From the NCBI RefSeq assembly GCF_000715075.1, contig NC_134081.1, positions 106,566,108 to 106,630,107 of the forward strand: 64,000 bases of DNA. The letters run 5' to 3'. The stretch is from Nicotiana tabacum. Taxonomy: Eukaryota; Streptophyta; Magnoliopsida; Solanales; Solanaceae. A model generated the notes under the pieces. The model saw only the letters and a program-made list of their open reading frames with translations, did not search any database and was not told the DNA's origin. The position numbers and the translations under genes were made by a program. Shown one piece after another: positions 12,123 through 23,231 of the stretch. Position 1 is the first letter of the stretch, and every line of letters starts with the position of its first letter.

Positions 12123-13349
12123 ACTATTATGTGGATCGGGGATATTATACTATTGCACGTGAGTTGGCCGTGCAGCACGTGAGTTTGCCGTGCGGATCCA
12201 GATATTATTATAGCACGTGAGTTGTCCGTGCAGCACGTAAGTTGTCCTGCAGCATACTTTATTATTATAGCACGTGAGTTGTCCGTGCAGATTATAGCGC
12301 TTGGACTGAAGGAGCCCCTCCGGAGTCTGTACACACCCCCAGTGAGCGCAGGTACCTACTGAGTGCGAGCACCGAATACTGAGTGACTGGGAGGCATGAA
12401 AGATGGTGAGGTATGCCCGAGGGGCTGTTTAAGAGTGATTGTGAGGTGAGCCCGAGAGGCTGTATACGAGTGATTGTGAGGTCTGCCCGAGGGGCTGTTT
12501 ATGATTTTATCACTGAGTTGCATCGCATTGGCATGCACACATGAAATACAATCATAGATATTTATTTTCCTCATGTTGTACAGCATCACATCATCCACGA
12601 TTTCTCACACATTTTGACAGATAGGCATAGTGATGCATTTGTTTTTACACAGGTTGTCTGGAAGAAAAATGAAACATCTCATTTATTATTAAAAGAATTT
12701 TTGGGATAAAATATTTTTTTCAAACTTATTCATATTTTTGGTATCTTCGGTAAATGATTTGGGTTTTCACTGATTACTTGAAAGGAAGAACTATTACTTT
12801 TGAAATCATGATTTAGCTGAGCATTTTATTTATGAGTTACTTCTGGTATTATTTATTTTACGTTGTTATGGACTGTTGTGGACTATTGGTTTTGGACCCG
12901 ACCTTGGTAGAAGCTCGTCACTACTTTCAACCTAAGGCTAGGTTTGTTACTTTCTCAGTACATGGGGGCGGTTGTACTGATACTACACTTCTGCACATTG
13001 CGTGCAGATATTGGCTGATGTTGTTGCTGTGCTCGATGGTTGAGGGATTTGAAGATGTACCTGCATTCCTGTTGTAGTTGCCTCTTGTTCATGGTAGCCT
13101 TAGATTTATAAAAGCTCTGTTTATGTAATAGTCAAATAGACTATGTATTTATTTCATTTCCACTTGGTAAACTTTATTCTTAGAAGCTCATGATTTGTAC
13201 TACCAGTTCTTGGGGATTGTATAAGATTAAGACCTTTATTTACTTAAATTGCTTTAATAATTATTATTGGAATTGGATAGTTGGTAATTGGCTTACCTAA
13301 CAGGTTGGGTTAGGTGCCATCACGACTAGTTGAATTTTGGGTCGTGATA
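10118..13349 (+). repeat. 3' LTR of the LARD-like element
   Basis: 3,232 bp, starting TGTAACGACCCGACC. The last base pair has changed (GTGATA for GTGACA in the left LTR). It is longer than the left LTR, partly because of the expanded (TA)n tract. The palindrome cluster lies at about 10738-11010. Scattered substitutions and indels against the left LTR show the insertion is not recent. Confidence 0.9.
12054..12119. repeat. (TA)n microsatellite
   Basis: About 33 uninterrupted TA repeats in the 3' LTR. They create artificial YIYIYI reading frames. Confidence 0.95.
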
Positions 13350-13524
13350 CCCCGACTCTTTCTAAGAGGGTTAATCAAGATTGCTCGTCGACCCACCAAA
13401 GCGTCGTTCTCGAGAATAGACGAGACTCGTGATCGAGGTTGGATGAGCCGATTTGTTCGAGCAAAAACCTCGGACCTGATCCCTGCCGATGACATGTCGT
13501 TTCTTGAGAAATGGAATATGAACC

Positions 13525-13605
13525 GTGAGTACTTATTTCCCTTCGAGCGTTTTAATTTGTGAGTGTCTTTCATTTTCTTGATCCACTTTTTCTTTCTTGT
13601 TACAG
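13525..13605 (+). other. Intron 1 of the antisense extra gene
   Basis: An 81-bp GT-AG intron: donor C|GTGAGT, acceptor TTACAG. It occupies the same place as the donor AAGC|GTAAGT at 33596 (minus) in the second Tat element. The flanking coding sequence joins in frame after ...EKWNMN. Confidence 0.7.
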
Positions 13606-13734
13606 CTGTGGCTCGGATGCCAGAACCGATTTCAGGTCTTAAATAATGGGTTGAAGGTCTGGTGCTGCAGAGACCGTACTCCGAGCACGCTTGGGTGGAA
13701 CTATCAAAGGGTCGATGGGAGGCCTGCAGTCATG

Positions 13735-13805
13735 GTAAGTCTCTTTCTTACTTTGTTTGCCATTTGTTCTTCTTCACTTTCGTACCCCTATTTATCCCTT
13801 TGTAG
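13735..13805 (+). other. Intron 2 of the antisense extra gene
   Basis: A 71-bp GT-AG intron: donor CATG|GTAAGT, acceptor TTTGTAG. The second Tat element has the equivalent intron at 33318-33385 (minus), with donor CATG|GTAAGC and acceptor ATACAG. Joining the exons keeps the frame into GLGK...MRP in both copies. Confidence 0.8.
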
Positions 13806-14639
13806 GACTTGGGAAGGATGTTTCCATGAGGCCATCATCTGGTAATGAAGAGGTCCTTTCCCCGAAGCAGGTTAAAGAGAAGAATAGAAAAGATGCACCG
13901 AGTTCCCCAGTCTCGGAAAAGAAAATATCGGCGAGGAAATCTCGCAAGCCAAAGGGGGCTCCAGTATCATGCCTCCGGACTCAATCCGCCGATTAACGGA
14001 TGAGCCCGAAGAAGGAGAAGAGGAATTAGACTATGTACGGGCTAATGTTGTGATACAACAATACTTTGAATCAGCAGAGGTAGATAAGGGAACCCTCCTG
14101 AACAAGGAAAAACCGAGACTATCATGTCTCGAGCTGAGATGGTTGAAGGGAAAACCGAGGGTAAGACTTCTCGGGCAGCAGAATATATCTAGAGGGACGA
14201 GCTTGGGGTAATCGACATTAGCGGATCCCCTCAGATTTTGAATGCTATGATCCGTGAGGCCAACATGTTGGAAGGTCAATCTTACGAGGGTATTTAGGAG
14301 TCGACTGATATCCACAGCTTTCTGGATAGGCTCGAGTCAGCAGCCTCTGAGAATATTATCAGGTTCGGTGGATTACTAGTGCCGAAGAAAGCATCATGGT
14401 CGGGCTCTACCGGGTCTTCATCGGTTCCAAAACTGGTGGACCGATTCCCAGCCCCGAGTGTTAATCTCCATCGTAAGCGGAAGATAGTACTCTCCATCCC
14501 GGAGGATGTCTGAATTTTCTCTCCCCCTGTGGGGATGTCTAGTTACCTTCGATCCTTGGTGACCGAAGAGGATCAAATCGTGATGAATGTGGTAGGACTC
14601 GCTTGCCTTTTCAACGAGGCTCAACATGCTCTGAATCGG

Positions 14640-14718
14640 GTAACTTCGATGGTATCTCTTTCGTTTCTTTTACACTTAGAGTTGTAGATAATTCTAACAT
14701 CTTTTTCCATGTTTGTAG
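14640..14718 (+). other. Intron 3 of the antisense extra gene
   Basis: A 79-bp GT-AG intron: donor CGG|GTAACT, acceptor TTTGTAG. It interrupts a reading frame of type NEAQHALNR / ASVLHHEAF. The equivalent site in the second Tat element is at 32538-32621 (minus), with donor GTCAAG and acceptor TGCGTAG. Confidence 0.7.
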
Positions 14719-15561
14719 GCTTCGGTGTTGCATCACGAGGCTTTCCTCTGAATCCAGGAGGAGCATGAGGCCGAAATTCGGAACCTTACTGATAAGAGTG
14801 ACTCCTACAAACTTCTTAGTGAGAAGCTTCGTGCAGATTTGGCAACGGCTCGAGATGAGCATGAGGAAATGGCTGAGCAGGTATTCCGAATTCTTCACGA
14901 TAGTGAAGATGAATTGGAGATAACACTTAACGATCCGATTCTGCAGGTTCGGCAGAGGCTCGAACAGATTGGACGGCTCAATTCGCAGGTAGATGAGCTA
15001 CTGGTCGAGGCGGAAAAATTCAAAGAGAATATGGATGCCTTTGCCTCAATAAAGGAGGTCGTTCAAGTGCCATTGGAGTTGGCTGAGACCCAGCTTCGGG
15101 ATGTAGAAGAAAATGCCTCGATGCAGATCGAGAAGATTAAGGAGCATCATCATCGATTGGATTTGGCCACTTCTGATAAGGCAGGATTGGTCGGTGAACT
15201 CGAATTGGCCAGATCCGAGGTGGCCCTAGCCAGATCTGAAGTGGCCGTAGCCAGATCCGAGGTGGCAGAGGCTAATAAAAGATCTGATGCTAAAGTGGCC
15301 CAGTTCATGATTGATGTTGAGGTCAACCAGGGCAAGGCCAAGAGCATGGTCGAACATGCTAAATGGCAGGATCGAAGGGAAGCTCTCGAGGAGGTTAGTG
15401 TTCAGGGCTTCGATGTTGCGGCCGAAATTGAAAATGCCAAGGCTGAGGAAACCAGAGCCCGAAGGCTGGCCTTCCCTGAGGAAGACTCCGAGAACTCGAG
15501 CGAATCTGAGGACGGAGAAAATCCCGAGGACGCAGCCTCCGATGAAGACCAAGCCACTTAG

Positions 15562-15626
15562 GATATTAGGTTTTTTGTTTTTCTTTTGTATCTTTTCTGT
15601 GACCGATTCAGCCTTTTGTAAAAAAC

Positions 15627-15683
<57 letters not shown>

Positions 15684-17057
15684 CTTTTCTTGCTCTTTTG
15701 ATTCTTGTGTTTTTCCTTTGCTTTTCTGTATTTTACGAAGGTCGAAGATGCCTTAGCATAAAATTGTGTCCGAGGTTTAGAATATTTGATTGGAACCGAA
15801 CTAGTATAGCCCTTAGTTTTTTCGATCGAGTGAGTGCTTGCTCGAACGCGAAGTAATGTAGCCCTTAGTCTTTTGTAAGAAAGGTTGTTTATGGCTTTCT
15901 CCCCTTTTTGGCTTGAAAAAGTTTTTTATCATTTGAATTTTCAAAAAACTCGTAATGCCTTAGCTCGAAATAAGGAATCGTTCAACAGTTCGAACAATTT
16001 TGTACTCATTAGAGTTTTCGAGGCTTGATATTATAGAAACCTTTTATGATTTTGCCAGGGTAGCCTTTTTAACCGGTTTATGAAAGAATTCGAAGGCATA
16101 TTTTGTTACAGAATTCGGACGTCTCCGACCCGTGTTAATTCGGTTATAGCCTCTTTAGTTCAGGATTTGCCTCTTGGGCTTATTTTTCCATTTTACTTCG
16201 AGCTTGCCCGAAGTGTCAGTCCTCGAGTGGGTTGGCCGTGGCCTATAAAAATCTAGGGTTTCCTAATAAGTCTTATGATATCAGAATTTTAATAATTCAT
16301 TCTCGTTTATTTTTCGGACGGCAGCCCCCGAGCGTGGGGGTAATTATCCGAACTCTGGTTATGGTCGGCCCTTAAGCGTGTTTTCATAATAGATCGAGAG
16401 TATGAAATTGTAAAGTAGAAAATGTTTTCTAAGGCATGAGATATCGGTAAAGAAAAATACTTCTCTTTATAAATGATTATATATGCGTATATGTTCTGTG
16501 CCAGGGCTCGAGCAAACTATGCGGTCATGGTTCGTTTGACCATTTGGCCCTTACGAATTTTTCCTATCGAGACCCTGCTGCTATGAAGTAACTTCCTCGC
16601 ATCAAAGTTGACATTCGAGGGCAATTCCCCCCAGTGTTCGAGGTTGATTGTAAAGAAAACTCGGATACTGTCGAATTGTTCTAAGTTGGCACGATCGATG
16701 GTTGCCTCATTAAAAATCTCGCCGGAAAACCTATTTGGGAAAAAATCAGTCTAAGGGGAAAAGAGTGCAATGCGTGCTTTCAAACCTAAAGTCTTATATG
16801 TCAAAGAATCCATCGTTGTTTCTGGTCTAACACATGCAAGGGTTAGTTTAAAATATAAATGAAAATGGAAGGGGTCGTACCTTAGAAGTAGTATTGTTTT
16901 AGGTGCGATACGTTCTAATTGCTCGGCAGTTGTTCGCTATTCATCGTGTCGAGCTTGTAGGATCCATTTTCGATGATTTTAAGAACCTGGTACAGTCCTT
17001 CCCAGTTTAGACCCAGTTTCCCTTCATTCATATTTCGGGTGTTAAGGGTGACTTTTC
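15562..17057. other. Spacer between extra gene and pol of outer Tat element
   Basis: No convincing gene. It holds a (TA)n tract at 15630-15680 and many TCGAG-type words, a compositional mark of these Tat elements. It corresponds to 30281-31696 of the second Tat element in reverse. Confidence 0.7.
15630..15680. repeat. (TA)n microsatellite
   Basis: About 25 TA repeats directly after the extra gene's stop and 3' flank. No such tract exists at the matching place in the second Tat element. Confidence 0.95.
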
Positions 17058-17747
17058 TTAGCACCAAGTCCTCGATGTTAAAATATCGAAGATTGGCTCT
17101 TCGATTGTAGTACCTTTCGATCCGCTATTTTTAGGCGGCCAATTGGTCGATTCGGCTTGTCCGTTCCTATTGGGATGATAAGGTGTTGATAGGATCCTTT
17201 TGATCTTGTGATCCTCGAGAAATTTAGTTACTTTGCTGCCGATGAATTGTTTTCCATTGTCACATACAATCTGTGAGGGCATCCCGAATCGATATATGAT
17301 GTGGTCCCAAATAAAGTCTATGAATTCCTTTTCTCTAACTTTCTCGAAAGCCTGTGTTTCAACCCATTTAGAGAAATAATCAGTCATAAATAAAATAAAT
17401 TGAACTTTACCTAGGGCCGATGGGAGAGGGCCAACGATGTCCATTCCCCATTTCATGAAGGGCCATGGGGACAAGACCGAGTGGAGTAGTTCCCCGGGTT
17501 GATGAATCATGGGCGCATGCTTTTGGAATTTGTCACATTTTCGAAGGAACTCCCTTGCATCCTTCCCCATACCCGTCCAATAGTACCCTACTCTGATTAC
17601 TTTGTGGACCAGCAATTCGGCACCGAAATGATTTCCACAAGTTCCCTCGTGAACTTCTCGTAGGATGTAGTCGGTATCTCCCGACCCCAAACATATTGCA
17701 AACGGTCCATCGAACGCCCTTCTAAACAGTGTTCTGTCTTCGGACAA
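17058..17747 (-). pseudogene. Integrase, outer Tat element (broken)
   Basis: Zinc-binding N-terminus near residues 35-75 (H...H...C, with the usual second Cys of CDKC replaced by Phe). Catalytic core: WGMDIVGPLP (Asp), VCDNGKQF (Asp) and NGQAEST (Glu) all present. Just after the Glu motif the sequence jumps into a C-terminal piece (TTIEEPIFD): compared with 29349-30280, about 100 codons are missing. The normal role is joining element cDNA to host DNA. The deletion and the lost Cys make it non-functional. Confidence 0.85.
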
Positions 17748-18002
17748 AGTGAACTATGCTGCCTTTGTGCGCAGAGTTATCGACTCCTTTGGATCCGATG
17801 GAAGCTTCCCGTTCTTTAAGTACTCTAGCTACTTGTTTCTCCAATCCCAGGTTAAACTTGTGGAGTTTATCTCGGCGTGACCTTCTTCGATTACTGATCT
17901 CATGAGTTGTACTACAGTCCCCGAGTTGTGTTCGTCATCCTCGACCAACGAACCTAAGTCTGCAAGAGCGTTGGCCTCGCTGTTCTGTTCTCGAGGTACA
18001 TG

Positions 18003-18758
18003 TTACAAGTTACATTCCTTAAATCGATGTAGAGTCACCTGTAGTTTATCCAAGTACCTCTGCATTTGGTCTTCTCGAACTTCAAAAGTCCCGTTAACTT
18101 GGTTTACCATGAGGAGGGAATCACACTTAGCCTCTATGACCTCCGCGCCTAAGCTTCTAGATAGTTCGCGACCTGCAATCATGGCCTCATATTCGGCCTC
18201 ATTGTTAGTCAATTTTGAAGTTCTGATAGACTGTCTAACTACATTACCTGTGGGTGATTTTAGTACGATGCCTAGTCCAGACCCCTTTGCATTCGAAGCA
18301 CCATCCGTAAAGAGGGTCCAGACTCTCGAATATGTACCCAATTTTATCAGTAGTTCTTTTTCAACCTCGGATATGAGGGTTGACGTAAAGTCAGCCACGA
18401 AGTCTGGCAAGATTTGAGACTTGATAGCACTTCGGGGTAAATACTCAATATCGTACCCACTAATTTCTACGGCCCATTTGGCCAATAGACCCGGTAGCTC
18501 GGGTTTGTGCAAAATATTTTGAAGAGGATAAGTTGTTACAACACATATTGGATGACATTGGAAATACAGTTTTAGTTTCCTAGAGGCTCTTATAAAAGCA
18601 AGCGCTAATTTTTCGAAGTGTTGATATCTAGTTTCGGTCTCACCTAAGGTCCGACTAACATAATAGACAGGGAATTGCATACTTTGTTCTTTTCGGACTA
18701 GGAATCCACTTACCGCTATCTCCGAGACTGCCAAGTACATGTAAAGTTGTTCGTCCAC
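18003..18758 (-). pseudogene. RNase H and second (archaeal-type) RNase H, outer Tat element
   Basis: The first part (YLAVSEIAVSGFLV...YYVSRTL) is the RNase H attached to the reverse transcriptase. The second part contains LFTDGASNAKGSGLGIVL, NNEAEYEAMIAG and CDSLLMVNQV, the layout of a second RNase H domain (Asp, Glu and Asp positions visible). A dual RNase H is a known trait of Tat-lineage elements. It reads on from the reverse transcriptase with a frame break near 18760-18840. Confidence 0.8.
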
Positions 18759-18833
18759 TTTCTGGGTATGAAGCAGCGGCGGGCTCGATAAATACCACTT
18801 TAGTTCCTCTAAGGCCTGCTGGCATTCCGGAGT

Positions 18834-19787
18834 TCATGCAAAATTTCTCTTCTTGTTAAGCAGCGAGAAGAATCGGTGGCTCCTATCTGAGGATCTCGAA
18901 ATGAATCGTCCTAGGACGGCTATCCGCCCGGCCAGCCTCTGCACGCCCTTTATATTATCCACTACCGTGATATCTTCGATAGCTTTGATTTTATCGGGGT
19001 TGATCTCGATTCCCTGGTTGGACACCATGAAACCAAGAAACTTGCCCGAGCCAACCCCGAATGCATACTTTTTGGGGTTGAGCTTCATATTGTATTTCCT
19101 CAGTATATCGAAAGTCTCCTGCAAATGCTTAAAATGGTCATCTGCTCGCAGGGGCTTAATTAACATGTCATCAATATAAACTTTCATTGATTTTCTTATT
19201 TGTTCTTCGAACATTTGGTTTACTAGGCATTGATAAGTTGCACCAATATTTTTTAAATCAAATGGCATTACATTATAACAGTAGGTGACGTACTTAGTGA
19301 TAAATGAGGTTTTTTCCTGATCCTCCGGGTTCATCTATATCTGGTTGTACCCGGAGTAGGCATCGAAAAAACTAAGAGTCTCGTGGCCGGCCGTGGCATC
19401 GATCATACGATCAATATTAGGCGAAGGAAAAGAATCCTTGGGGCATGCTTTATTCAGGTCTTTATAATCTATACACATTCTAAGTTTGTTTCCCTTCTTA
19501 GGGACTACCACTGTGTTTGCTAACCATTCGGGGTACTTTACTTCCCGAATGGATCCTATTTTGAGAAATTTGGTTACCTCGTCCTTGATGAAGGCATGTT
19601 TGACCTCAGACTGGGCCCTTCTTTTTTGCTTCACCGGGTAGAATTTAGGGTCCAGGCTTAGTTTGTGAGTGGTAATTTTTGGTGGGATCCCTGTCATATC
19701 GAGGTGGGACCAAGCAAAGCAATCCGTGTTAGCTTTAAGGAAATGAATATGATTTTTCCTGAGCTCTGGGGTTAGCCTCGTGCCCAA
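18834..19787 (-). pseudogene. Reverse transcriptase, outer Tat element
   Basis: N-terminal part 19335-19787 contains KKGNKLRMCIDYKDLNKACPKD and DAYSGYNQI. An in-frame TAG follows at once, where the intact frame would run into MNPEDQEKT. The C-terminal part (18834-19334) holds MPFDLKNIGATYQ and the catalytic VYIDDM. The same stop position is present in the second Tat element (near 27729), so it predates both copies or is a common mutable codon. The product would copy element RNA into DNA in the particle. Confidence 0.88.
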
Positions 19788-19961
19788 GTATACCTTTCAT
19801 TCGGGCTGATGCTTGGCCAGTGTAACTTCTTCCAGCTCTTCGACCGTTGACTTGGTGGCGTCGGAGTCATTGGGAATTATGAAGGATCGAGGGATCCAGT
19901 AGTCGTCATCCTCGTCGATCCTTTGCTCCTGCAATTAGGTCGAGGCCGGTAGCTGTGGTTG

Positions 19962-20531
19962 CTATTTGGCCTCCTGCTTTCCCTTCGATCCCTTCGTAAA
20001 TGAGAGTGCCGATACCGGTATCACTTCATCGATTGAAAATATTTCCTTGGCGGCGGGTTGCTCCCCGTACACTGTTTTAACTCCCTCCGATGTCGGGAAC
20101 TTCAGAACTTGGGAAAGGGTCGAGGGTACTACCCTCATGTTATGGATCAATGGCCTTCCGAGCAGGGCGTTGTACCTCATGTCACCATCGATCACATAGA
20201 ACTTTGTTTCTTGGATGGTCCCAGCCACGTTCCCTGGCAAAGTAATTTCACCTTTGGTGGTTTCGCTTGCCATGTTGAAGCCATTAAGTACTCGGACTGC
20301 GGGCACAATTTGATCTTGTTGGCCGAGTTTTTCTACGAACCTCGATCGCATAATGTTGGTCGAGCTACTTGGATCAATCAAAAGACGTTTAATTTGAATT
20401 TTATTCATAAGGACAGATATTACCAGTGCGTCATTGTAGGGCTGTAAGATCCCCTCTGCATCTTCGTCATTGAAAGATAAGGTCCCTTCCGGTACGTAGT
20501 CTCGAGTCCGTTTTTCCCTCGTGATCGACAC
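19962..20531 (-). pseudogene. Retropepsin (aspartic protease) region, outer Tat element
   Basis: An ORF of 189 codons with the protease core LLIDPSSSTNIM, where the usual D-S/T/P-G has Ser in place of Gly, followed by NALLGRPLIHNMRVVPS, the conserved GRP region. It normally cleaves the gag-pol polyprotein. The missing active-site glycine suggests loss of activity. The homologue at 26357-27109 keeps DPGS. Confidence 0.8.
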
Positions 20532-20864
20532 CTTGGTGCGTTTGAATATGGCCCCCTAAGGAATATCGACCCTCCAACAATCATGTGGATCACGTGCTGC
20601 AGCTTTTCCTTCTCATTTTGTCTGTTTGAATCTCTGTTCTTGAAATGGATTTTAGCCCGATCGCTTAAGAATTCTCAAAGATGCCCTTCGTTGAACAAAC
20701 GGGCTACCTCCTCCCTCAGCTGTCTGCAATCTTCTGTTCTATGACCATGGGTTCCATGATATTTTCACATTTGATTAGGATTTCTCTGGGCCGGATCAAT
20801 CTGTAGAGGTCGGGGCCACCTGGTGTCTTTGATGCGCCCAATGGCCGATACAATAGCTGATGCA

Positions 20865-22266
20865 TCAATGTTTGAAGTTGTATTTCGATAGTCGCAGTGC
20901 TTCTTTGGGTTCGACATTTCTGTCGAAATCACTCTTACTCATGAGCCCTCGAGAGCTCTGTCCTCGATCATTTCTTCTATCAATTCGAATGGGGTTGCGT
21001 CCAGGCCCGTTGTTTCTCCGATCTCCACCATATGGCTGATATCGATCTCTATTTGACCGTGGTTCCCGGTCAATATCCCTTTTAACTTTGTCGATGGTCC
21101 TATTTGGATAAACGGACCCAGAAGGAGTCCCCAACTAGTCAGCCTCGACCCTAATCTTTGACTGGTACTGATTATGCACATCGGCCCAGGTTATAGCTGG
21201 ATATTCGATCAAGTTCTGCTTCAACTGTTGTGAGGCTACCGAACTTCGTATGTTTAGCCCTTGAGTGAAAGCCTGAACGTCCCAATCGTCGGCGATTGGG
21301 GGCAGATCCATACGCTCCATTTGGAACTGAGATACAAACTCTCTGAGCATCTCGTTGTCTTTCTGTGTTACTTTGAAGAGGTCCGACTTTCTAGTCTCGA
21401 CCTTTATCGTTCCGGCGTGCACTTTGATGAAGGAATCCGCGAGCATGGCAAAAGAATCAATGGAGTTAGGTGGTAAATTATGGTACTATATCATCGCCCC
21501 TTTGATAAAGGTTCTCCGAATTTCTTCTGTAGTACGGACTCAATCTCATCGTCCTCTAGATCATTCCCCTTTATTGCACATGTGTAAGAAGTGACATGCT
21601 CGTTGGGCTAGGTAGTTCCTTTATACTTGGGAATTTTTGGCATGCGGAATTTCTTCGGAATAGGCTTAGGAGTCACGCTCAGGGGGAAGGGAGGGCTTTT
21701 GTACAAACTTCTTTGAATCCAAACCCTTCAAAATCGATGGTGCTGCCGAAATTTGATCAATTCGGGAGTTATATGTTTCCATTCGCTTTGTCAGATCCTC
21801 GAACATTTCGCTTTGTCAGCTCCTCAAAATTTTTCAAGATAGCGGGGTCGGTCCCTGACTCATTCACATTTGACCTCCCCGGCACTGGTTCGACCCTGTG
21901 AACAATTTCCTGTGATGGCTCGGGTTCGACCCTACTCGGTGCGTGGTTCTGATTTTAAAGTTTTGCTATTGCAGCTTGTTGAGCCTACATCATTTCGAAT
22001 ATTATTCAAAGGCTGATTCTGCGTTCTTCGTCGCCCTGTGCGTTCTGACCGGCTGATCGAACGTCTCTGCGGACGCTATTTTCGGGGTTGACGCCCAGAT
22101 TTGCATTCAGGGCAACATAGGAACTGACGTCGATGGGGTCTGCAACTAGTACTCCCTCGAGGTCAAATGGAAGCACTTCATTTCCTGGGGAGGCTACGTT
22201 GTCGTTTTCACCATGAAAACCAAGGCCGTTGTTGATGTGTGTGGGTACTTCTTGAGAGTTCGACAT
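20865..22266 (-). pseudogene. gag, outer Tat element (fragmented)
   Basis: Starts MSNSQEVPTHINN (22266 down). A capsid-type segment at 21135-21446 (MLREFVSQFQMERMDLPP, FTQGLNIRSS) fits the retrotransposon gag domain. A basic Arg/Asn-rich segment at 20865-21134 is like a nucleocapsid region. Frameshifts separate the pieces. It normally forms the virus-like particle. Confidence 0.75.
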
Positions 22267-22377
22267 GCTAATCCTGGAATCATAAACGCTTACAAGAGCA
22301 AGTGTAAAGCAGTGTGCGTTATGAAAATTAGCACCAGGCGATCACTATTATCCTTAGCTCCACGGTGGGCGTCAAAC

Positions 22378-23146
22378 TGTTTACTCTAAAACGGATAACA
22401 ATTGAATTTATATGTGTTTTTAAGGACACATGATTTTACTTGGCACAAACTGAGAAAATATGCAAATTGATATTGAAATTGATTGTAAAGAAAAATAAGA
22501 GCAAACAAAATAAGATGTGCAGATTTGGCCCTCGAGTTGAGAAGAGGATGACTTATGGATTAAACAAGATGAATCAATCTATGAAGCTAAAAAAGGACAA
22601 CTCTTCAATATAAGAGTGTATGATATCTCAATTACAATGAATGCCAAAACTTGTCCCTTTACAGAAATATAGCCATGTCTTTTATAGTGGGGGATCCTAC
22701 TTTAGATATAATTAAGAATACATATTGAGAAACCCATGATAAATCAACTTTTCCCTAATTCCCGCCGAGATTCTATCCCTTAGTGCGACTGCAACGGTTC
22801 TTGTTTATGAGCTCGATCTTGATCGGACACAATATTGGTCGGTTTCCAGTTTTAGAGCTCGATGCGGGTTCGAGCTTGACGCCGATTCGGGGTCTGGTAA
22901 TGATTTGGGCTCGGTATTGGTTGGCCTCTGGCCTTTAAGCTCGATTCCATCACATCTCATCATAGTTCGATTCTAGCCTGGGCTCGGTAATGACTTCGAG
23001 CTCGGTATTTGACCTGCCCCTGAAACTAGAAGCTCGTTTGTGCCTTTTTCGGATCCCATATCGATATCATAAAGACTTTCTTCGGTCCATTATGTTCCTA
23101 TCTCAATTAGACGTATGAATGCCGAAATCAGTTTTGACCGTATACA
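22378..23146 (-). repeat. 5' LTR of outer Tat element
   Basis: 769 bp; read on the minus strand it runs from TGTATACGGTC to AGAGTAAACA. The sequence after it (22360-22377, read minus: GTTTGACGCCCACCGTGG) is the usual place and type of the primer-binding site for these elements. A TATA box CTATAAAAG is at 22679-22687. Its outer edge abuts TTAAG at 23147, which continues as duplication copy B. Confidence 0.85.
22679..22687 (-). promoter_or_regulatory. TATA box in outer Tat 5' LTR
   Basis: CTATAAAAG on the minus strand, in the middle of the LTR, where the U3 promoter is expected. Confidence 0.6.
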
Positions 23147-23231
23147 TTAAGTAATCAGCATGTAACTCTGAGGAGATTTTGCATTTTAATTAATTAGAGA
23201 TCGATACTTGATCGATCGTCATGTTTCAGAT

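Larger units (their letters stand above)
3112..13349 (+). mobile_element. Long-LTR, noncoding LTR retrotransposon (LARD-like)
   Basis: A 10,238-bp element with two long direct repeats (3112-6266 and 10118-13349), an initiator-Met-tRNA primer-binding site after the left LTR, a purine-rich stretch before the right LTR, and a perfect 5-bp target duplication CCCCG (3107-3111 and 13350-13354). The 3.85-kb interior has no gag or pol. This matches large retrotransposon derivatives: LTRs of several kb plus a noncoding domain, mobilised in trans. LTR ends TGTAACGACCCG...GGGTCGTGACA suggest a chromovirus-type (Tekay/Del) ancestor; that link is inference. Confidence 0.88.
2927..15561 (+). pseudogene. 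Extra antisense gene of outer Tat element (Transposase_28-like, coiled coil), interrupted
   Basis: This gene is read opposite to pol. Its 5' part (2927-3111) encodes residues like FWRIVILLRFF and is cut by the LTR element at 3112-13349; it resumes in frame through the duplicated CCCCG at 13350. After one exon to 13524 come three GT-AG introns (13525-13605, 13735-13805, 14640-14718), then a basic linker and a long coiled coil (14839-15561, rich in E, A, R and K, with repeats of the ARSEVA type at 15206-15270), ending in an acidic tail. The N-terminal part resembles the 'putative gypsy type transposon' family (Pfam Transposase_28; family name recalled, not searched). Function is unknown. Lesions: a 1-nt shift near 3012, a stop near 13652 and others. 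A homologue is at 31697-34266. Confidence 0.75.
2927..23146 (-). mobile_element. Tat-lineage Ty3/gypsy element, 3'-truncated (outer)
   Basis: Read on the minus strand: 5' LTR (22378-23146), gag, protease, reverse transcriptase/RNase H, a second RNase H-like domain, integrase, then a long 3' region carrying an extra gene in the opposite direction (2927-15561, plus). The 3' LTR and the start of the extra gene are missing: the element ends at about 2927 against duplication copy A. A 10.2-kb element is nested at 3112-13349. The order gag-PR-RT-RH-aRH-INT with an antisense extra ORF fits the Tat lineage as described in plants. Every ORF carries stops or frameshifts, so it is not autonomous. Confidence 0.85.

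Noticed and set aside
11974..12334. ORFs rich in YIYIYI
   Set aside because: Translation of the (TA)n microsatellite.
17902..20447. Plus-strand ORFs across the outer Tat pol region
   Set aside because: Opposite-strand shadows of RT, RNase H and protease coding sequence.
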